Assembly: GCA_023382595.1 (NCBI GenBank)
Contig: JAHDWB010000002.1
Location: 1-64,000, forward strand
Source of the DNA: Anaerolineales bacterium
GTDB lineage: Bacteria > Chloroflexota > Anaerolineae > Anaerolineales > Villigracilaceae
Length of the DNA: 64,000 bases
Direction: 5' to 3'
Shown here: one piece after another, positions 36,084-44,669 of the stretch
How positions within the stretch are numbered: the stretch's first letter is position 1
Layout: every line of letters begins with the position of its first letter
Translations under genes and position numbers: made by a program
Notes under the pieces: model-generated
What the model saw: the letters and a program-made list of their open reading frames with translations, nothing else
The model's database searches: none
What the model was told of the DNA's origin: nothing

Positions 36084-37343
36084 TTACCTCAACTCACTTC
36101 CACTATATCCCAAAATCTGCCGCGCCACCACGAGACGATTGATCTGTCCCGTGCCTTCATAAATATCGGTGATCTTCGCATCGCGGAACCATTTCTCGAG
36201 CAGGAATTCGCGGCTGTAGCCAATGGGTCCAAGAATCTCCACGGCTTTTTGGGTGATTTTCGTGCAAACGTCGCCCGCCTTGACTTTGCTCATAGAAGAC
36301 TCGAGCGCGTTCGATTTCTTGTTGTCCGCCATCCAAACCGCCTTCAAAACCATCAGCCACGCAGACTTGAGCATGATCTCCATATCGATCACTTCGCGTT
36401 CGACGTTGGTTAACTTCTGGCGCGGAAGCCCGTAACGGATCTCGACGCCGTTCTCTTTCAGTTTCTCTTTCAGGAATTCGAGCGCGGCTCGTGCCACGCC
36501 GAGACCTGATGCCGCCACGAGGGGTCTTGTCGCATCGAAGGTTGCCATCGCGCCCTTGAACCCCGTAGTGGTCTTTTCCACGGTGGGACTGCCGAGAAGA
36601 TTCTCGAACGGCACGCGCGCATCGACAAGCGAGATGGAAGCCGTGTCACTGGCGCGGATGCCGAGTTTATGCTCCAGTTTGGTGATTTTCACGCCGGGCG
36701 TGCCTGCCTCGACGACAAAAGCCCGCATGCCTGCGCGTCCGGCAGACGGATCGATGCTCGCCCACACTACGATGAAGCCCTTGCCGAGTTTTTCATATTC
36801 GGTAAAGGATTTATCGCCCGCCGTGACGAAGATCTTCTCGCCGTTGATGATCCATTCATTGGTCTTTTCATCCAACACCGCCCGCGCACGGATCGCGGAC
36901 GTATCCGAGCCTGCGCCGGGTTCGGTCATACACATGGCGGCAAAAGTTGGTTTCTCCTCATTAAAGCGCGCAAGGAATTTGGCTTTCTGTTCGGGTGTGC
37001 CAGCCGCCTGCACCGCCGCCGCGCCAAGTCCGCCACCGGGTGTGACGAGGTAGTAGCCTACGTCGCCCCATGCAAGCATTTCAATTTGTACGGCAAGTTT
37101 CTGGTAGCCGATCGACGGACGCTTCTCTGCACCTTCCTTCGGCTTTTCTTCAACGGGGGCAAGTCCGCCCGCGCCGCCCATCGAACGCATGGCGGTATGC
37201 ATGAATTCGATGTAATCCCACGGAATGGAATGTTCGTTCTCGTCCATCTCGCGTGAGGTGGAACGCATCATGTTTTCTGCAACGGTTTGCAGCATGTTTT
37301 GCATATTCACGATAGGTTTGGGGGCTTCAAATTCAATGGTCAT
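36084..37343 (-). CDS. Acyl-CoA dehydrogenase, catalytic-type
   Basis: A 419-aa FAD enzyme for the first step of beta-oxidation. It has AAMCMTEPGAGSDTSAIRA for the FAD/substrate site and the C-terminal DIYEGTGQINRLVVARQIL, whose Glu (about 396) is the usual catalytic base. It starts 2 bp upstream of fadN, so the genes are tightly coupled. A Shine-Dalgarno sequence AAGGAG is present. It may pair with the second dehydrogenase encoded upstream. Confidence 0.94.
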   Translation of the reverse strand: MTIEFEAPKPIVNMQNMLQTVAENMMRSTSREMDENEHSIPWDYIEFMHTAMRSMGGAGGLAPVEEKPKEGAEKRPSIGYQKLAVQIEMLAWGDVGYYLVTPGGGLGAAAVQAAGTPEQKAKFLARFNEEKPTFAAMCMTEPGAGSDTSAIRARAVLDEKTNEWIINGEKIFVTAGDKSFTEYEKLGKGFIVVWASIDPSAGRAGMRAFVVEAGTPGVKITKLEHKLGIRASDTASISLVDARVPFENLLGSPTVEKTTTGFKGAMATFDATRPLVAASGLGVARAALEFLKEKLKENGVEIRYGLPRQKLTNVEREVIDMEIMLKSAWLMVLKAVWMADNKKSNALESSMSKVKAGDVCTKITQKAVEILGPIGYSREFLLEKWFRDAKITDIYEGTGQINRLVVARQILGYSGSELR

Positions 37344-37366
37344 GAGTTATCTCCTTGGCATCTTTT

Positions 37367-37406
37367 CTTTCTTCTTTCATTACGCAACAAAGATGAAAGA
37401 AGAAAG
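37367..37406. repeat. 14-bp inverted repeat between the two dehydrogenase genes
   Basis: Arms CTTTCTTCTTTCAT and ATGAAAGAAGAAAG with a 12-nt loop. It lies in the only sizeable gap (75 bp) of the operon and could be a processing or attenuation site. Confidence 0.6.
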
Positions 37407-37418
37407 AGGAAAGAATCG

Positions 37419-38507
37419 CTAGACAATTGCCGTTCCCAACAACATCGGAAAACCGCGTCCGTTGCGCATGAGCAGTTCGACCGGATTTTCCCGGATATAA
37501 CCGTGTCCGCCGTAGATCTGCACACCGCGGTCGGTGACCATCATCGCCATGTCGGCGGCGCCGGTTTGGGCGAGATAGGCGGCGGTGTGAGCATCTTCCT
37601 TGCCGTTATCGAGCTTCCATGCGGCTTCCCATGTCAGCAGGCGGATGGCTTCGATCTCGGTTGCCATTTCCGCCAGCATGAACGCGACGGCTTGCTTCTG
37701 GGCGATTTTGACACCGAAGGCTTCGCGTTCTTTTGCATAGTTCTTTGCATATTCAAAGGACGAGCGCGCAACACCCACTGCAGCCGCAGCGGAGGCAACG
37801 CGCATCGCAGACAGGATCAGCTCAAAGTCATGACCCGAGGCGCCGCCGAGCCGTTCGGCGGTCACATTTTCGAGTTTGACGCGGTACATCGGCAGGGCGT
37901 TGAGTCCCATCGCCTTTTCACGTTCTTCCGAGATGGATAACCCCGCCGCTTCTTTCTTGACGATGAAGCCTTGCGTGCCCCCATCGAGATTGGCATACAC
38001 GATGAGCGCTTCGGCATCTTTGGCGAACGGTACGAAGGCTTTCTCGCCGTTCAAAATGAAAGAGCCGCCTTCGGCTTTGGCTGTGGTCTTGAGCGCGGTC
38101 GGGTCGAAATCGAACGCATATTCGACCAAAGCCGCTGTGTAGGGAGCCCACTCGCCTTCGATGATCTTCGGGAGATATTCCTGTTTTTGCTCTTCACTGC
38201 CGCCAAGCAAAATCGGTGTGGCGAACAAAGACGGCGTCATGACCGCCAGCGTCCCCGCCAGATCGCCATATGCCATCTCTTCAACAGCCAGTACGCCCGT
38301 GACCGCGCTGCGCTCGCCAAAGCCGCCATAGGTTTCGGGGACGGATGCTTGCAGCAAGCCCAATTCCCAGCCTTTACTGACGAGTTTCTTCGGCAACTCA
38401 CGGTTTTCTTCGGCATCATGCGCGGCAGGGCGCAGGTCGTTCTCCGCATACTTCCCCACCGCATCGATTAACATTTGTTGTTCTTCATTGGGTTCGAACG
38501 AATACAT
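37419..38507 (-). CDS. Acyl-CoA dehydrogenase lacking the usual catalytic Glu
   Basis: A 362-aa acyl-CoA dehydrogenase fold protein. The start at 38507 has GGAGAG 5 nt upstream. The QIYGGHGYIRENPVELLMR segment aligns with the family, but the protein stops soon after, and the position of the usual YEG glutamate is Leu 357 in PMLLGTAIV. In some family members the base lies elsewhere, so loss of activity is not certain. Next to a complete homologue, it may be the non-catalytic subunit of a heteromeric enzyme. Confidence 0.88.
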   Translation of the reverse strand: MYSFEPNEEQQMLIDAVGKYAENDLRPAAHDAEENRELPKKLVSKGWELGLLQASVPETYGGFGERSAVTGVLAVEEMAYGDLAGTLAVMTPSLFATPILLGGSEEQKQEYLPKIIEGEWAPYTAALVEYAFDFDPTALKTTAKAEGGSFILNGEKAFVPFAKDAEALIVYANLDGGTQGFIVKKEAAGLSISEEREKAMGLNALPMYRVKLENVTAERLGGASGHDFELILSAMRVASAAAAVGVARSSFEYAKNYAKEREAFGVKIAQKQAVAFMLAEMATEIEAIRLLTWEAAWKLDNGKEDAHTAAYLAQTGAADMAMMVTDRGVQIYGGHGYIRENPVELLMRNGRGFPMLLGTAIV

Positions 38508-38567
38508 GTGTCTCTCCTTCATTTTGGACGATGGACAGCAACCATAGCCAACGGTTCATCGTCTGAT

Positions 38568-39128
38568 TTACTTCAACAAACCTTTCAACATCAGGTCGGC
38601 GTACTCATCCGCCACCTGCTCGATGGGTTTGCCGCCGTCAGGACGATACCAGGTAAGCGTCCAGTTCATGACGCCCATCAATGCGCGCACCGCCATGCCC
38701 GTATCCTTGCAATCGAAGATTCTGTCTCGCACCCCTTCATTAAGCACATCCCGCCATAGCGCCTCAAACTTATCGCGGTGAGGGACATGGCGGGCATGGG
38801 ATTTTTTATCGAGCGAGCGGTGCTCGAATAAAAGGACGGCGGTCAGGTCGGCATGATCGGCAAGGGCGGACAAATATCCGCGGATCATTTGCCTGAGCTT
38901 TTGGTCGGCGGGAACGGGCTGGGACGAAATGGCGGCGATATGGTCAGTCAGCAAGCCGAGGGCGCGGTCAAGAAGCGCAAGCAGAATCTCCTGCTTGGAT
39001 GCGACATGGTGATACAGGCTTGCCTTTTGCAGGTTGACCGCTTCCGCGATATCGGACATGGAAGCGCCGTGGAACCCCTTTTGGCGGATCACTTGCGCGG
39101 CAGCGTCGAGGATGTCATCTCTGGTCAC
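38568..39128 (-). CDS. TetR-family regulator of the beta-oxidation operon
   Basis: A 186-aa TetR regulator starting at GTG (39128) behind AAGGAGAG. The helix-turn-helix is at about 24-45 (VIRQKGFHGASMSDIAEAVN) and is followed by KASLYHHVASKQEILLALLD, typical of fatty-acid-responsive members such as FadR of Bacillus/Thermus. The C-terminal ligand domain has a TetR_C pattern. It leads the operon, so acyl-CoA-sensitive repression is likely (inference). Confidence 0.93.
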   Translation of the reverse strand: MTRDDILDAAAQVIRQKGFHGASMSDIAEAVNLQKASLYHHVASKQEILLALLDRALGLLTDHIAAISSQPVPADQKLRQMIRGYLSALADHADLTAVLLFEHRSLDKKSHARHVPHRDKFEALWRDVLNEGVRDRIFDCKDTGMAVRALMGVMNWTLTWYRPDGGKPIEQVADEYADLMLKGLLK

Positions 39129-39140
39129 AGACTCTCCTTC

Positions 39141-39156
39141 CCTACCGAACGGTAGG
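39141..39156. promoter_or_regulatory. Palindromic operator candidate for TetR regulator
   Basis: The inverted repeat CCTACCG-AA-CGGTAGG lies 13 bp before the regulator's GTG and is followed by a further TAGG half-site. Its size and place fit a TetR dimer site for autoregulation of the operon. Confidence 0.6.
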
Positions 39157-39269
39157 TAGGGACAGTGTACCCTCGCAGTTTTGAAGAGTCAAGAGGAAAG
39201 TGGGAACTTTTTTGTCAGCCTTGCGTCATTAATGTATCGTACTCGTTATTTATGGAACAAGAGGTTCAC

Positions 39270-40007
39270 ATGAAACACAAAATCTTAATACAGTCTGTCT
39301 TAATCCTTGCCATGCTGTTCGCCGCCGTCGGCTTTACCGGCAGCGCGTCCGCCGCCTACACCTGCGGAACCAGTTACACGATCCAGAAGGGTGACACGCT
39401 CAGCACCATTGCGCGGGCGTGCGGCACGACCACATCCGCGCTGAAACTCGCCAACCCGGGTCTCGGTCAGTACATCTACGCCGGTCAGGTTTTGATGCTC
39501 CCCGGAGCATTCTGGGATAACGGGAACGGCTACGCCACCTACATCGTGGCGCGCGGTGACACCCTGAAAGCGCTTGCCGCCCGCTTTGGCACGACTATGG
39601 ATGTGCTTGCCTCGCTGAACGGGGTTGCCAACTACAACCTGATCTATGAAGGGCAGCGCCTCACCGTCCCCAGCGGAAGCGGGGTTCCGGTTCCTCCTCC
39701 GCCTTCCGGCGGCATCACCTACACCGTGCAGAAAGGCGACACCTTGCGCAAGATCGCGGATCGCATCGGCGTGACGGTCAGCGATATCCTGAAAGTCAAC
39801 CCGCAGATCACCAATGCGAACGTGATCTACGTCGGACAGGTGATCAACCTGCCAGCCGCCGCATCCTACTACACTGTGCAGAAAGGCGACACAATGCGAA
39901 AGATCGCCACCCGCTTCGGCACGACGCTGGACGCGCTCAAAGCGCTCAACCCGCAGATCAAGGACATCAACAAGATCTATGTCGGTCAATCCATCCGGGT
40001 TCGGTAA
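39270..40007 (+). CDS. Secreted protein with four LysM modules
   Basis: A 245-aa exported protein, with the start at 39270 supported by AGAGG. The signal peptide ends ASA at about 30. Four LysM modules follow, each opening with a YTVQKGDTL-like sequence (about 36, 89, 151 and 200) and ending with GQ-hydrophobic-P. A Pro-rich linker separates modules 2 and 3. No enzymatic domain is attached, so it probably binds peptidoglycan or chitin-like glycans at the surface. It is divergent from the TetR gene. Confidence 0.92.
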   Translation: MKHKILIQSVLILAMLFAAVGFTGSASAAYTCGTSYTIQKGDTLSTIARACGTTTSALKLANPGLGQYIYAGQVLMLPGAFWDNGNGYATYIVARGDTLKALAARFGTTMDVLASLNGVANYNLIYEGQRLTVPSGSGVPVPPPPSGGITYTVQKGDTLRKIADRIGVTVSDILKVNPQITNANVIYVGQVINLPAAASYYTVQKGDTMRKIATRFGTTLDALKALNPQIKDINKIYVGQSIRVR

Positions 40008-40031
40008 AACGGAACCGGCTTCAAATAAAAC

Positions 40032-40067
40032 AAAACGTCCCGAAACTAAAATTTCGGGACGTTTTAT
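40032..40067. terminator. Terminator after LysM gene
   Basis: A perfect 14-bp stem (AAAACGTCCCGAAA / TTTCGGGACGTTTT) with a 6-nt loop. Confidence 0.9.
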
Positions 40068-40108
40068 TCAATTTTTCAGGGCTTATGGAAAAATCATCAT
40101 TTATCCTT

Positions 40109-40114
40109 TATAAT
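40109..40114 (+). promoter_or_regulatory. -10 element, leaderless promoter
   Basis: TATAAT ends 6 nt before the ATG at 40121, and this short gap follows a strong terminator, so a new promoter is required here. Confidence 0.55.
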
Positions 40115-40120
40115 AAAGTC

Positions 40121-40573
40121 ATGGCACTCCCCGAACAGCAACAACCCCCTCCACTCACACCGGAACAGCTTGCAGAACTCCGTGAGCAGGAAAAGAAACA
40201 GAAGCAGATCATGATAGGAATTGTGGCGGGAGTCATCATCCTGCTGGCGTTGCTCGGCTGGGCGATTTATGCCCTGTTGCAGCCCGACACCCCCACAGAC
40301 AAGATCCGCGATGTTTTCATTATTGTCGTGGCGCTTCAATCCCTGCTGATCGGCGTGGCGCTGATCGTGCTCATTGTCCAGCTTGCCAGCCTGATCAACC
40401 TGATCCAGAATGAGGTACGCCCGATCCTCAACGCCACCAATGAAACAGTCAACACCCTGCGTGGAACTGCGGAGTTTTTGGGCGAAAATATGGTGGAGCC
40501 GGTCATCAAACTTAATGGGTATCTGGCTGGCTTAAAGCGTATGTTAGAATTACTGGGTATCAAGCCAAAGTAA
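40121..40573 (+). CDS. YtxG-like (DUF948) membrane protein
   Basis: A 150-aa protein. The start at 40121 is chosen over the upstream in-frame ATG because the TATAAT box lies between them. Two hydrophobic helices (about 30-50 and 62-90) are followed by an amphipathic C-terminal part. The gene is followed 47 bp later by a YtxH-like gene, as in ytxGH stress operons of Bacillus, which supports a DUF948-type call by context. Confidence 0.7.
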   Translation: MALPEQQQPPPLTPEQLAELREQEKKQKQIMIGIVAGVIILLALLGWAIYALLQPDTPTDKIRDVFIIVVALQSLLIGVALIVLIVQLASLINLIQNEVRPILNATNETVNTLRGTAEFLGENMVEPVIKLNGYLAGLKRMLELLGIKPK

Positions 40574-40620
40574 AAAGAAGACCCTAGGGTCTCCCAAACT
40601 AAACAAAAAGGAGAAATACC

Positions 40621-40998
40621 ATGTCTGACCGTGATGAATTTGGAGCCTTTCTCGTAGGATTTGTCGTCGGCGGCTTAACCGGCGCCGTGGTTGCCCTGCT
40701 CTTTGCCCCGCAAACCGGCGAAGAAACTCGCGCACTGATCAAGGATAAATCCATTGAACTGCGCGACCGTGCCGCACACACCGCTGAAGAAGCGCTTGCG
40801 CGCGCCGAAGCCGCAGCCGCTGAAGCCAAGCACCGCGCCGACGAACTTGCAAAGATCGCGCGTGAACGCGCCAGCGAACTTGCCCACGGCGTGCAGGAAC
40901 GTGCCAGCGGAATTGCACACGAAGTGCAGGAACGCGGCAAAAGCGCCATCGAGGCGGTCCGCAAGACCAAAAAGGGCGGCGACGAAGCCCCCGCATAG
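40621..40998 (+). CDS. YtxH-like general stress protein
   Basis: A 125-aa protein. The N-terminal hydrophobic segment FLVGFVVGGLTGAVVALLFA ending in PQTGEETR is the YtxH signature. The rest is a charged Ala/Glu/Arg-rich coiled coil (about 45-110). In Bacillus, ytxH is a general stress gene. The Shine-Dalgarno sequence AAGGAG is strong. Confidence 0.88.
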   Translation: MSDRDEFGAFLVGFVVGGLTGAVVALLFAPQTGEETRALIKDKSIELRDRAAHTAEEALARAEAAAAEAKHRADELAKIARERASELAHGVQERASGIAHEVQERGKSAIEAVRKTKKGGDEAPA

Positions 40999-41015
40999 CC
41001 AGCACACCAACAAGG

Positions 41016-41047
41016 CAAGGGTTTGACGAATTCGTCAAACCCTTGTT
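41016..41047. terminator. Terminator with perfect 30-bp palindrome
   Basis: CAAGGGTTTGACGAA directly followed by its reverse complement, then TTTCATTT. It ends the ytxGH-like unit just 7 bp before the next start codon. Confidence 0.8.
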
Positions 41048-41053
41048 TCATTT

Positions 41054-41683
41054 ATGAACATCATCCAGCGCTTCATGCGCTTTTTTTTCAACCTGCTTTA
41101 CCATCCATTCGCCTTCACCTACGATCTGGTTGCATGGGTTGTCTCGTTCGGCAGGTGGAACGACTGGGTCTTCAGCATCGTGCCATTCATCAAAGGGACT
41201 CGCATTCTCGAGCTTGGTCATGGTCCCGGACATTTGCAGCGCCTCCTTCTCAGCCGAGGCTTGTTCGCAGCCGCACTGGACGAATCCAAACAGATGGGCA
41301 GGCTCGCAAAATACCGCCTAGGCGACTCTGCCAACCTCACGCGCGGACTTGCCCAATCCCTGCCATACGCCGACGAAACGTTCGAGAGTGTCGTTGCCAC
41401 GTTTCCATCGGAATACATCTTCGATCCGCGGACATTGTCCGAGGTGAGACGAGTTCTCCGAAGCAGTGGCAGGCTCATCGTCTTGCCTGTGGCGCTCCCG
41501 AAGAATCTGTTTTTGCGATGGCTGTACAAGGTAACAGGGGAGAGTCCCTCCGAAATAAACGGATTCATCCAACACAGATTACAGCAACCATTTGCCGCCG
41601 TAAATTTTCATGCAGAGATCGAAATGATTGAAGTAAAATCAAGCACACTACTGTTTGTGATCGCAGAGAAAGAGGAGAAATAA
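41054..41683 (+). CDS. SAM-dependent methyltransferase
   Basis: A 209-aa class I methyltransferase (UbiE/Methyltransf_11 type). The SAM motif is ILELGHGPGHLQRLLLSRG near residue 51, followed by AALDESKQM and SLPYADETFESVVATFPSEY. The hydrophobic N-terminus (about 1-35) may attach it to the membrane. The substrate is unknown. The stop is 1 bp from the next start, indicating an operon with the hemolysin III gene. Confidence 0.88.
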   Translation: MNIIQRFMRFFFNLLYHPFAFTYDLVAWVVSFGRWNDWVFSIVPFIKGTRILELGHGPGHLQRLLLSRGLFAAALDESKQMGRLAKYRLGDSANLTRGLAQSLPYADETFESVVATFPSEYIFDPRTLSEVRRVLRSSGRLIVLPVALPKNLFLRWLYKVTGESPSEINGFIQHRLQQPFAAVNFHAEIEMIEVKSSTLLFVIAEKEEK

Positions 41684-41684
41684 T

Positions 41685-42323
41685 ATGTTAAAGAAACTAC
41701 GTGAACCGGTGAACAGCCTGACCCACTGGGGTGGGGCGATCCTGGCGCTGATCGGCTTGATCGCCCTGCTCATCGTCGGCTGGGACACGCCCGCCAAGGT
41801 CATTTCATTCGCCATTTATGGCGTGAGCCTGATCTTCATGTTCTCCGCCAGCGCCACGTATCATATGGTGCGTGTCAAGGACAAGGCGCTGGAGGTCTTC
41901 CGCAAAGTGGATCACGCCGCCATCTTCGTTTTGATCGCAGGGACCTACACGCCGTTCTGTGTCAACGCTTTTGAAGGCTTTTGGAAGTGGGGCATGCTGA
42001 CCATCATCTGGTCGCTGGCGTTGATTGGCATCGTCGCCAAGATCTTTTACATCGGCGCGCCGCGCTGGCTGAATGCGGGTATCTATGTGTTGATGGGTTG
42101 GATCAGCGTTGCCGCCGCCGGTCAGATGCTCGCCGCCCTGCCGGCCTGGGTGTTTGCATGGCTCATTGCCGGCGGCGTGATCTACACGCTTGGCGCGGTC
42201 GTTTATGCGACCAAGATCTTTAACTTCAAGCCGGGCGTGTTCGGTTTCCATGAAGTCTGGCATATCTTCGTCCTGATCGCCGCCGCCGCGCATTATGTGG
42301 CTGTGTTCGGAGTGGCGCTCTGA
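41685..42323 (+). CDS. Hemolysin III / PAQR-family membrane protein
   Basis: A 212-aa seven-helix protein of the YqfA/HlyIII (PAQR) family. The conserved metal-site pattern is visible: SASATYHMVRV with Ser/His, the Asp in KVDHAAIFVLIAGTYTPF, and the C-terminal GFHEVWHIFVLIAAAAHY. Members are thought to be zinc-dependent hydrolases or ceramidase-like. The Shine-Dalgarno sequence GAGGAG precedes the ATG. Confidence 0.93.
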   Translation: MLKKLREPVNSLTHWGGAILALIGLIALLIVGWDTPAKVISFAIYGVSLIFMFSASATYHMVRVKDKALEVFRKVDHAAIFVLIAGTYTPFCVNAFEGFWKWGMLTIIWSLALIGIVAKIFYIGAPRWLNAGIYVLMGWISVAAAGQMLAALPAWVFAWLIAGGVIYTLGAVVYATKIFNFKPGVFGFHEVWHIFVLIAAAAHYVAVFGVAL

Positions 42324-42364
42324 CCGATCAGAAAATCCCCCATAACCGCAAGGGAGAAACTTTC

Positions 42365-43099
42365 ATGTTATTCGGCATCAATCTCACTGAAATCCTGATG
42401 TTCCCGCTCAAAGATGCGGAAGCGCGTAAACATTTCCTCATTGCTACGCTGGTCGTGTTCGTTTCGTTCATCATCCCCATCGTCCCATACCTCGCCCTGT
42501 TGGGATACGCTGCGCTGATCGCGCAGCAAGTCCTGCGCGGCGAAACTCCGCGTATGATCCCTTGGGAAGACTGGGGCGGTATGCTCACGAACGGACTAAA
42601 ACTGTTCGGCACGCGCTTGATCTACTCGCTGCCTATCATCCTTCTGGTCGCGCCGATCATGATCGCAAGCTTTGTCCTTCCGTTCGTTGCCACAGAAATG
42701 AACAGCCGGGATGCAGAAACCCTCGTCATGCTGACATCCCTCGTCATTTTTGGCTCAATGTGTTTCATTGTCCCGGTCTCGCTGGTGCTTGGCGTGATCA
42801 TCCCGGTTGCGGAAGTCCACGTTGTCGAAAAAGGCGAGTTCGCCGCCGCATTTCAACTCAAGGCATGGTGGAGCATCTTCCGCGCCAATGTATCCGGCTT
42901 CATCGCCGCCATTGTCATCTACTACATCGCCTCCATGCTGCTCGGCATCATCATGCAGATCCTGGTCGCAACGTTCATACTCGCCTGTCTGCTCATCATC
43001 TTCGTCCCCGCCATGACCGCCTACCTCACACTCGTCATGTACGCCACGGTCGCCATCGCCTACCGGGACGGCAGGGAAAAACTCGCCCAAACCGCTTAA
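42365..43099 (+). CDS. DUF4013 membrane protein
   Basis: A 244-aa polytopic membrane protein. The N-terminal LLGYAALIAQQVLRGETPRM and PWEDWGGMLTNGLKLF segments are characteristic of DUF4013. Five or six helices follow, with EKGEFAAAFQLKAWWSIFRA in the middle. The role is unknown. It is followed 4 bp later by a hydrolase gene, so the two are probably co-expressed. Confidence 0.85.
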   Translation: MLFGINLTEILMFPLKDAEARKHFLIATLVVFVSFIIPIVPYLALLGYAALIAQQVLRGETPRMIPWEDWGGMLTNGLKLFGTRLIYSLPIILLVAPIMIASFVLPFVATEMNSRDAETLVMLTSLVIFGSMCFIVPVSLVLGVIIPVAEVHVVEKGEFAAAFQLKAWWSIFRANVSGFIAAIVIYYIASMLLGIIMQILVATFILACLLIIFVPAMTAYLTLVMYATVAIAYRDGREKLAQTA

Positions 43100-43103
43100 C
43101 CCC

Positions 43104-44486
43104 ATGCGACCGCTTGAAATCGTCATTCCCATCCTGCTTGCCGCATACCTGTTGTGGCGGCATCCACGTCCGCACCTGATCCGCCTCCTGCCTGCGCTGG
43201 GCTTGATCCTCACCCTGATCCATTTCGGCATCGAGGGCTATCGCTGGCAGATGCTTCCACTGTATCTGCTGAATTCGATTCTCGCGATCAGCAGCCTGAC
43301 CAAGATCACAGGCACACAAGATTGGAAGCCCGCCGCTTCCTACTTGACCGTAATTCTGGTTGCGCTCGCGACGGTTCTACCCGCCCTGCTGCCTGTTCCG
43401 CGCATCCCAACCCCGAGCGGACCGTACCAGATCGGCACATCCATTTACGAGATCACCGATACAGCCCGTACGGAGATCTATTCGGGTAGCGATGAGCCGC
43501 GTCGATTCATGGTCCAGGTCTGGTATCCGGCGGATGTAAGCGAAAGCAGCGAACGCGCGCCGTGGATGACGAACGCCGAGATCTATGCGCCCGCCATCGC
43601 CACCTATATTGACCTGCCATCCTTTTTCCTCGACCACCTTGAACTGGTGAGCATCCCCGCCTATAAGGATGCGCCTGTCGCCGTCCGCGATGGCGGCTTT
43701 CCCGTCATTCTTTTCTCTCACGGCTGGAACGGATTCAACGCGCAGAATACCGGGCAGGCGTTGGAACTGGCAAGTCACGGTTTCGTAGTGATCGGCATCC
43801 AGCACACTTACGGTGCGGTCATCACTGTTTTCCTCGATGGCACGGTCGCGCCAAATAATCCACGCGCCCTGCCCGAAGACGCAAATGACCCGAACTACGA
43901 AGAAGTGGCGCGCGTGTTGGTTGATCAATGGGCGGGAGATATGGCGGAGACGCTGGATGTTTTCTCCGTCCTCGTTACAGACATAAGAGGTCATTGGTGG
44001 GGAAGGCTGGATTTGAACCATGTCGGCGTGTACGGGCACTCGACGGGCGGCGGGGCGGCGATCCAATTCTGCGGCACAGACCTGCGCTGTAAAGCCGTGC
44101 TCGGCATGGATCCGTTCATGCGTCCGGTCTCTGCCGAAGTGATCGAAAACGGCGTGAGCCAGCCGTCGTTCTTCATGTTCAGCCAAAGTTGGTCAGACCT
44201 TACAGACAGCAAAAACAACAGCCTGTTCAACCAGTTCCATCCAAACACCCCCGACAGCCGCGGCGTGATCAGCATCGACGGGACAAAACACTACGATTTC
44301 AGCGACCTGCCCCTTTTGTCACCCATCGCGCCGCAACTTGGCTTGAAGGGTCCGTTAAATGGCGCGCGCGTGACGGAGATCGTCAATGCCTATTTGCTGG
44401 ATTTCTTTGAGATGACGTTGAAGGGGGAACCTTCTGATCTTTTTACAGGCTCCAGCCCCTATGCGGAAGTAAAATTCCTGAAGTAG
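43104..44486 (+). CDS. Membrane-anchored PAF-acetylhydrolase-like alpha/beta hydrolase
   Basis: A 460-aa protein. The N-terminal part (about 1-100) has four hydrophobic helices. The C-terminal part (about 115-440) is an alpha/beta hydrolase of the platelet-activating-factor acetylhydrolase / dienelactone type with VILFSHGWNGFNAQ, the nucleophile GVYGHSTGGGAAIQFC and a His in DGTKHYDFSDLP. The active site would face outward or inward depending on helix topology. The substrate is unknown. Confidence 0.85.
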   Translation: MRPLEIVIPILLAAYLLWRHPRPHLIRLLPALGLILTLIHFGIEGYRWQMLPLYLLNSILAISSLTKITGTQDWKPAASYLTVILVALATVLPALLPVPRIPTPSGPYQIGTSIYEITDTARTEIYSGSDEPRRFMVQVWYPADVSESSERAPWMTNAEIYAPAIATYIDLPSFFLDHLELVSIPAYKDAPVAVRDGGFPVILFSHGWNGFNAQNTGQALELASHGFVVIGIQHTYGAVITVFLDGTVAPNNPRALPEDANDPNYEEVARVLVDQWAGDMAETLDVFSVLVTDIRGHWWGRLDLNHVGVYGHSTGGGAAIQFCGTDLRCKAVLGMDPFMRPVSAEVIENGVSQPSFFMFSQSWSDLTDSKNNSLFNQFHPNTPDSRGVISIDGTKHYDFSDLPLLSPIAPQLGLKGPLNGARVTEIVNAYLLDFFEMTLKGEPSDLFTGSSPYAEVKFLK

Positions 44487-44587
44487 GATTACGGAAAGAC
44501 GGTAACTTTTCCTGCCCGAACCAGGCGGTCACCCGCGCCCAGATGGCGGTCTTTCTGCAACGCACCTTTAACCTGCCGATGCCGTAG
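44487..44587 (+). pseudogene. C-terminal remnant of an S-layer homology (SLH) protein
   Basis: Right after the hydrolase stop an open frame without a start reads DGNFSCPNQAVTRAQ then MAVFLQRTFNLPMP and a stop at 44587. The VTRAQMAVFLQR core is typical of SLH modules that tether proteins to the wall. The rest of the gene is missing, which points to a deletion or rearrangement here. Confidence 0.6.
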
Positions 44588-44598
44588 AGACTTTGCTC

Positions 44599-44628
44599 TT
44601 GACAACCCATCCCTCTCTCATGTAAACT
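44599..44628 (+). promoter_or_regulatory. Sigma-70-type promoter of the ABC exporter operon
   Basis: A consensus TTGACA (44599-44604), 18-bp spacer and TAAACT (44623-44628) predict a start near 44635. It is one of the best -35/-10 pairs in the window. Confidence 0.7.
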
Positions 44629-44669
44629 CGTGTCCGTACCGAAATCCTATAGAAAGGAGCGTACTTCAA

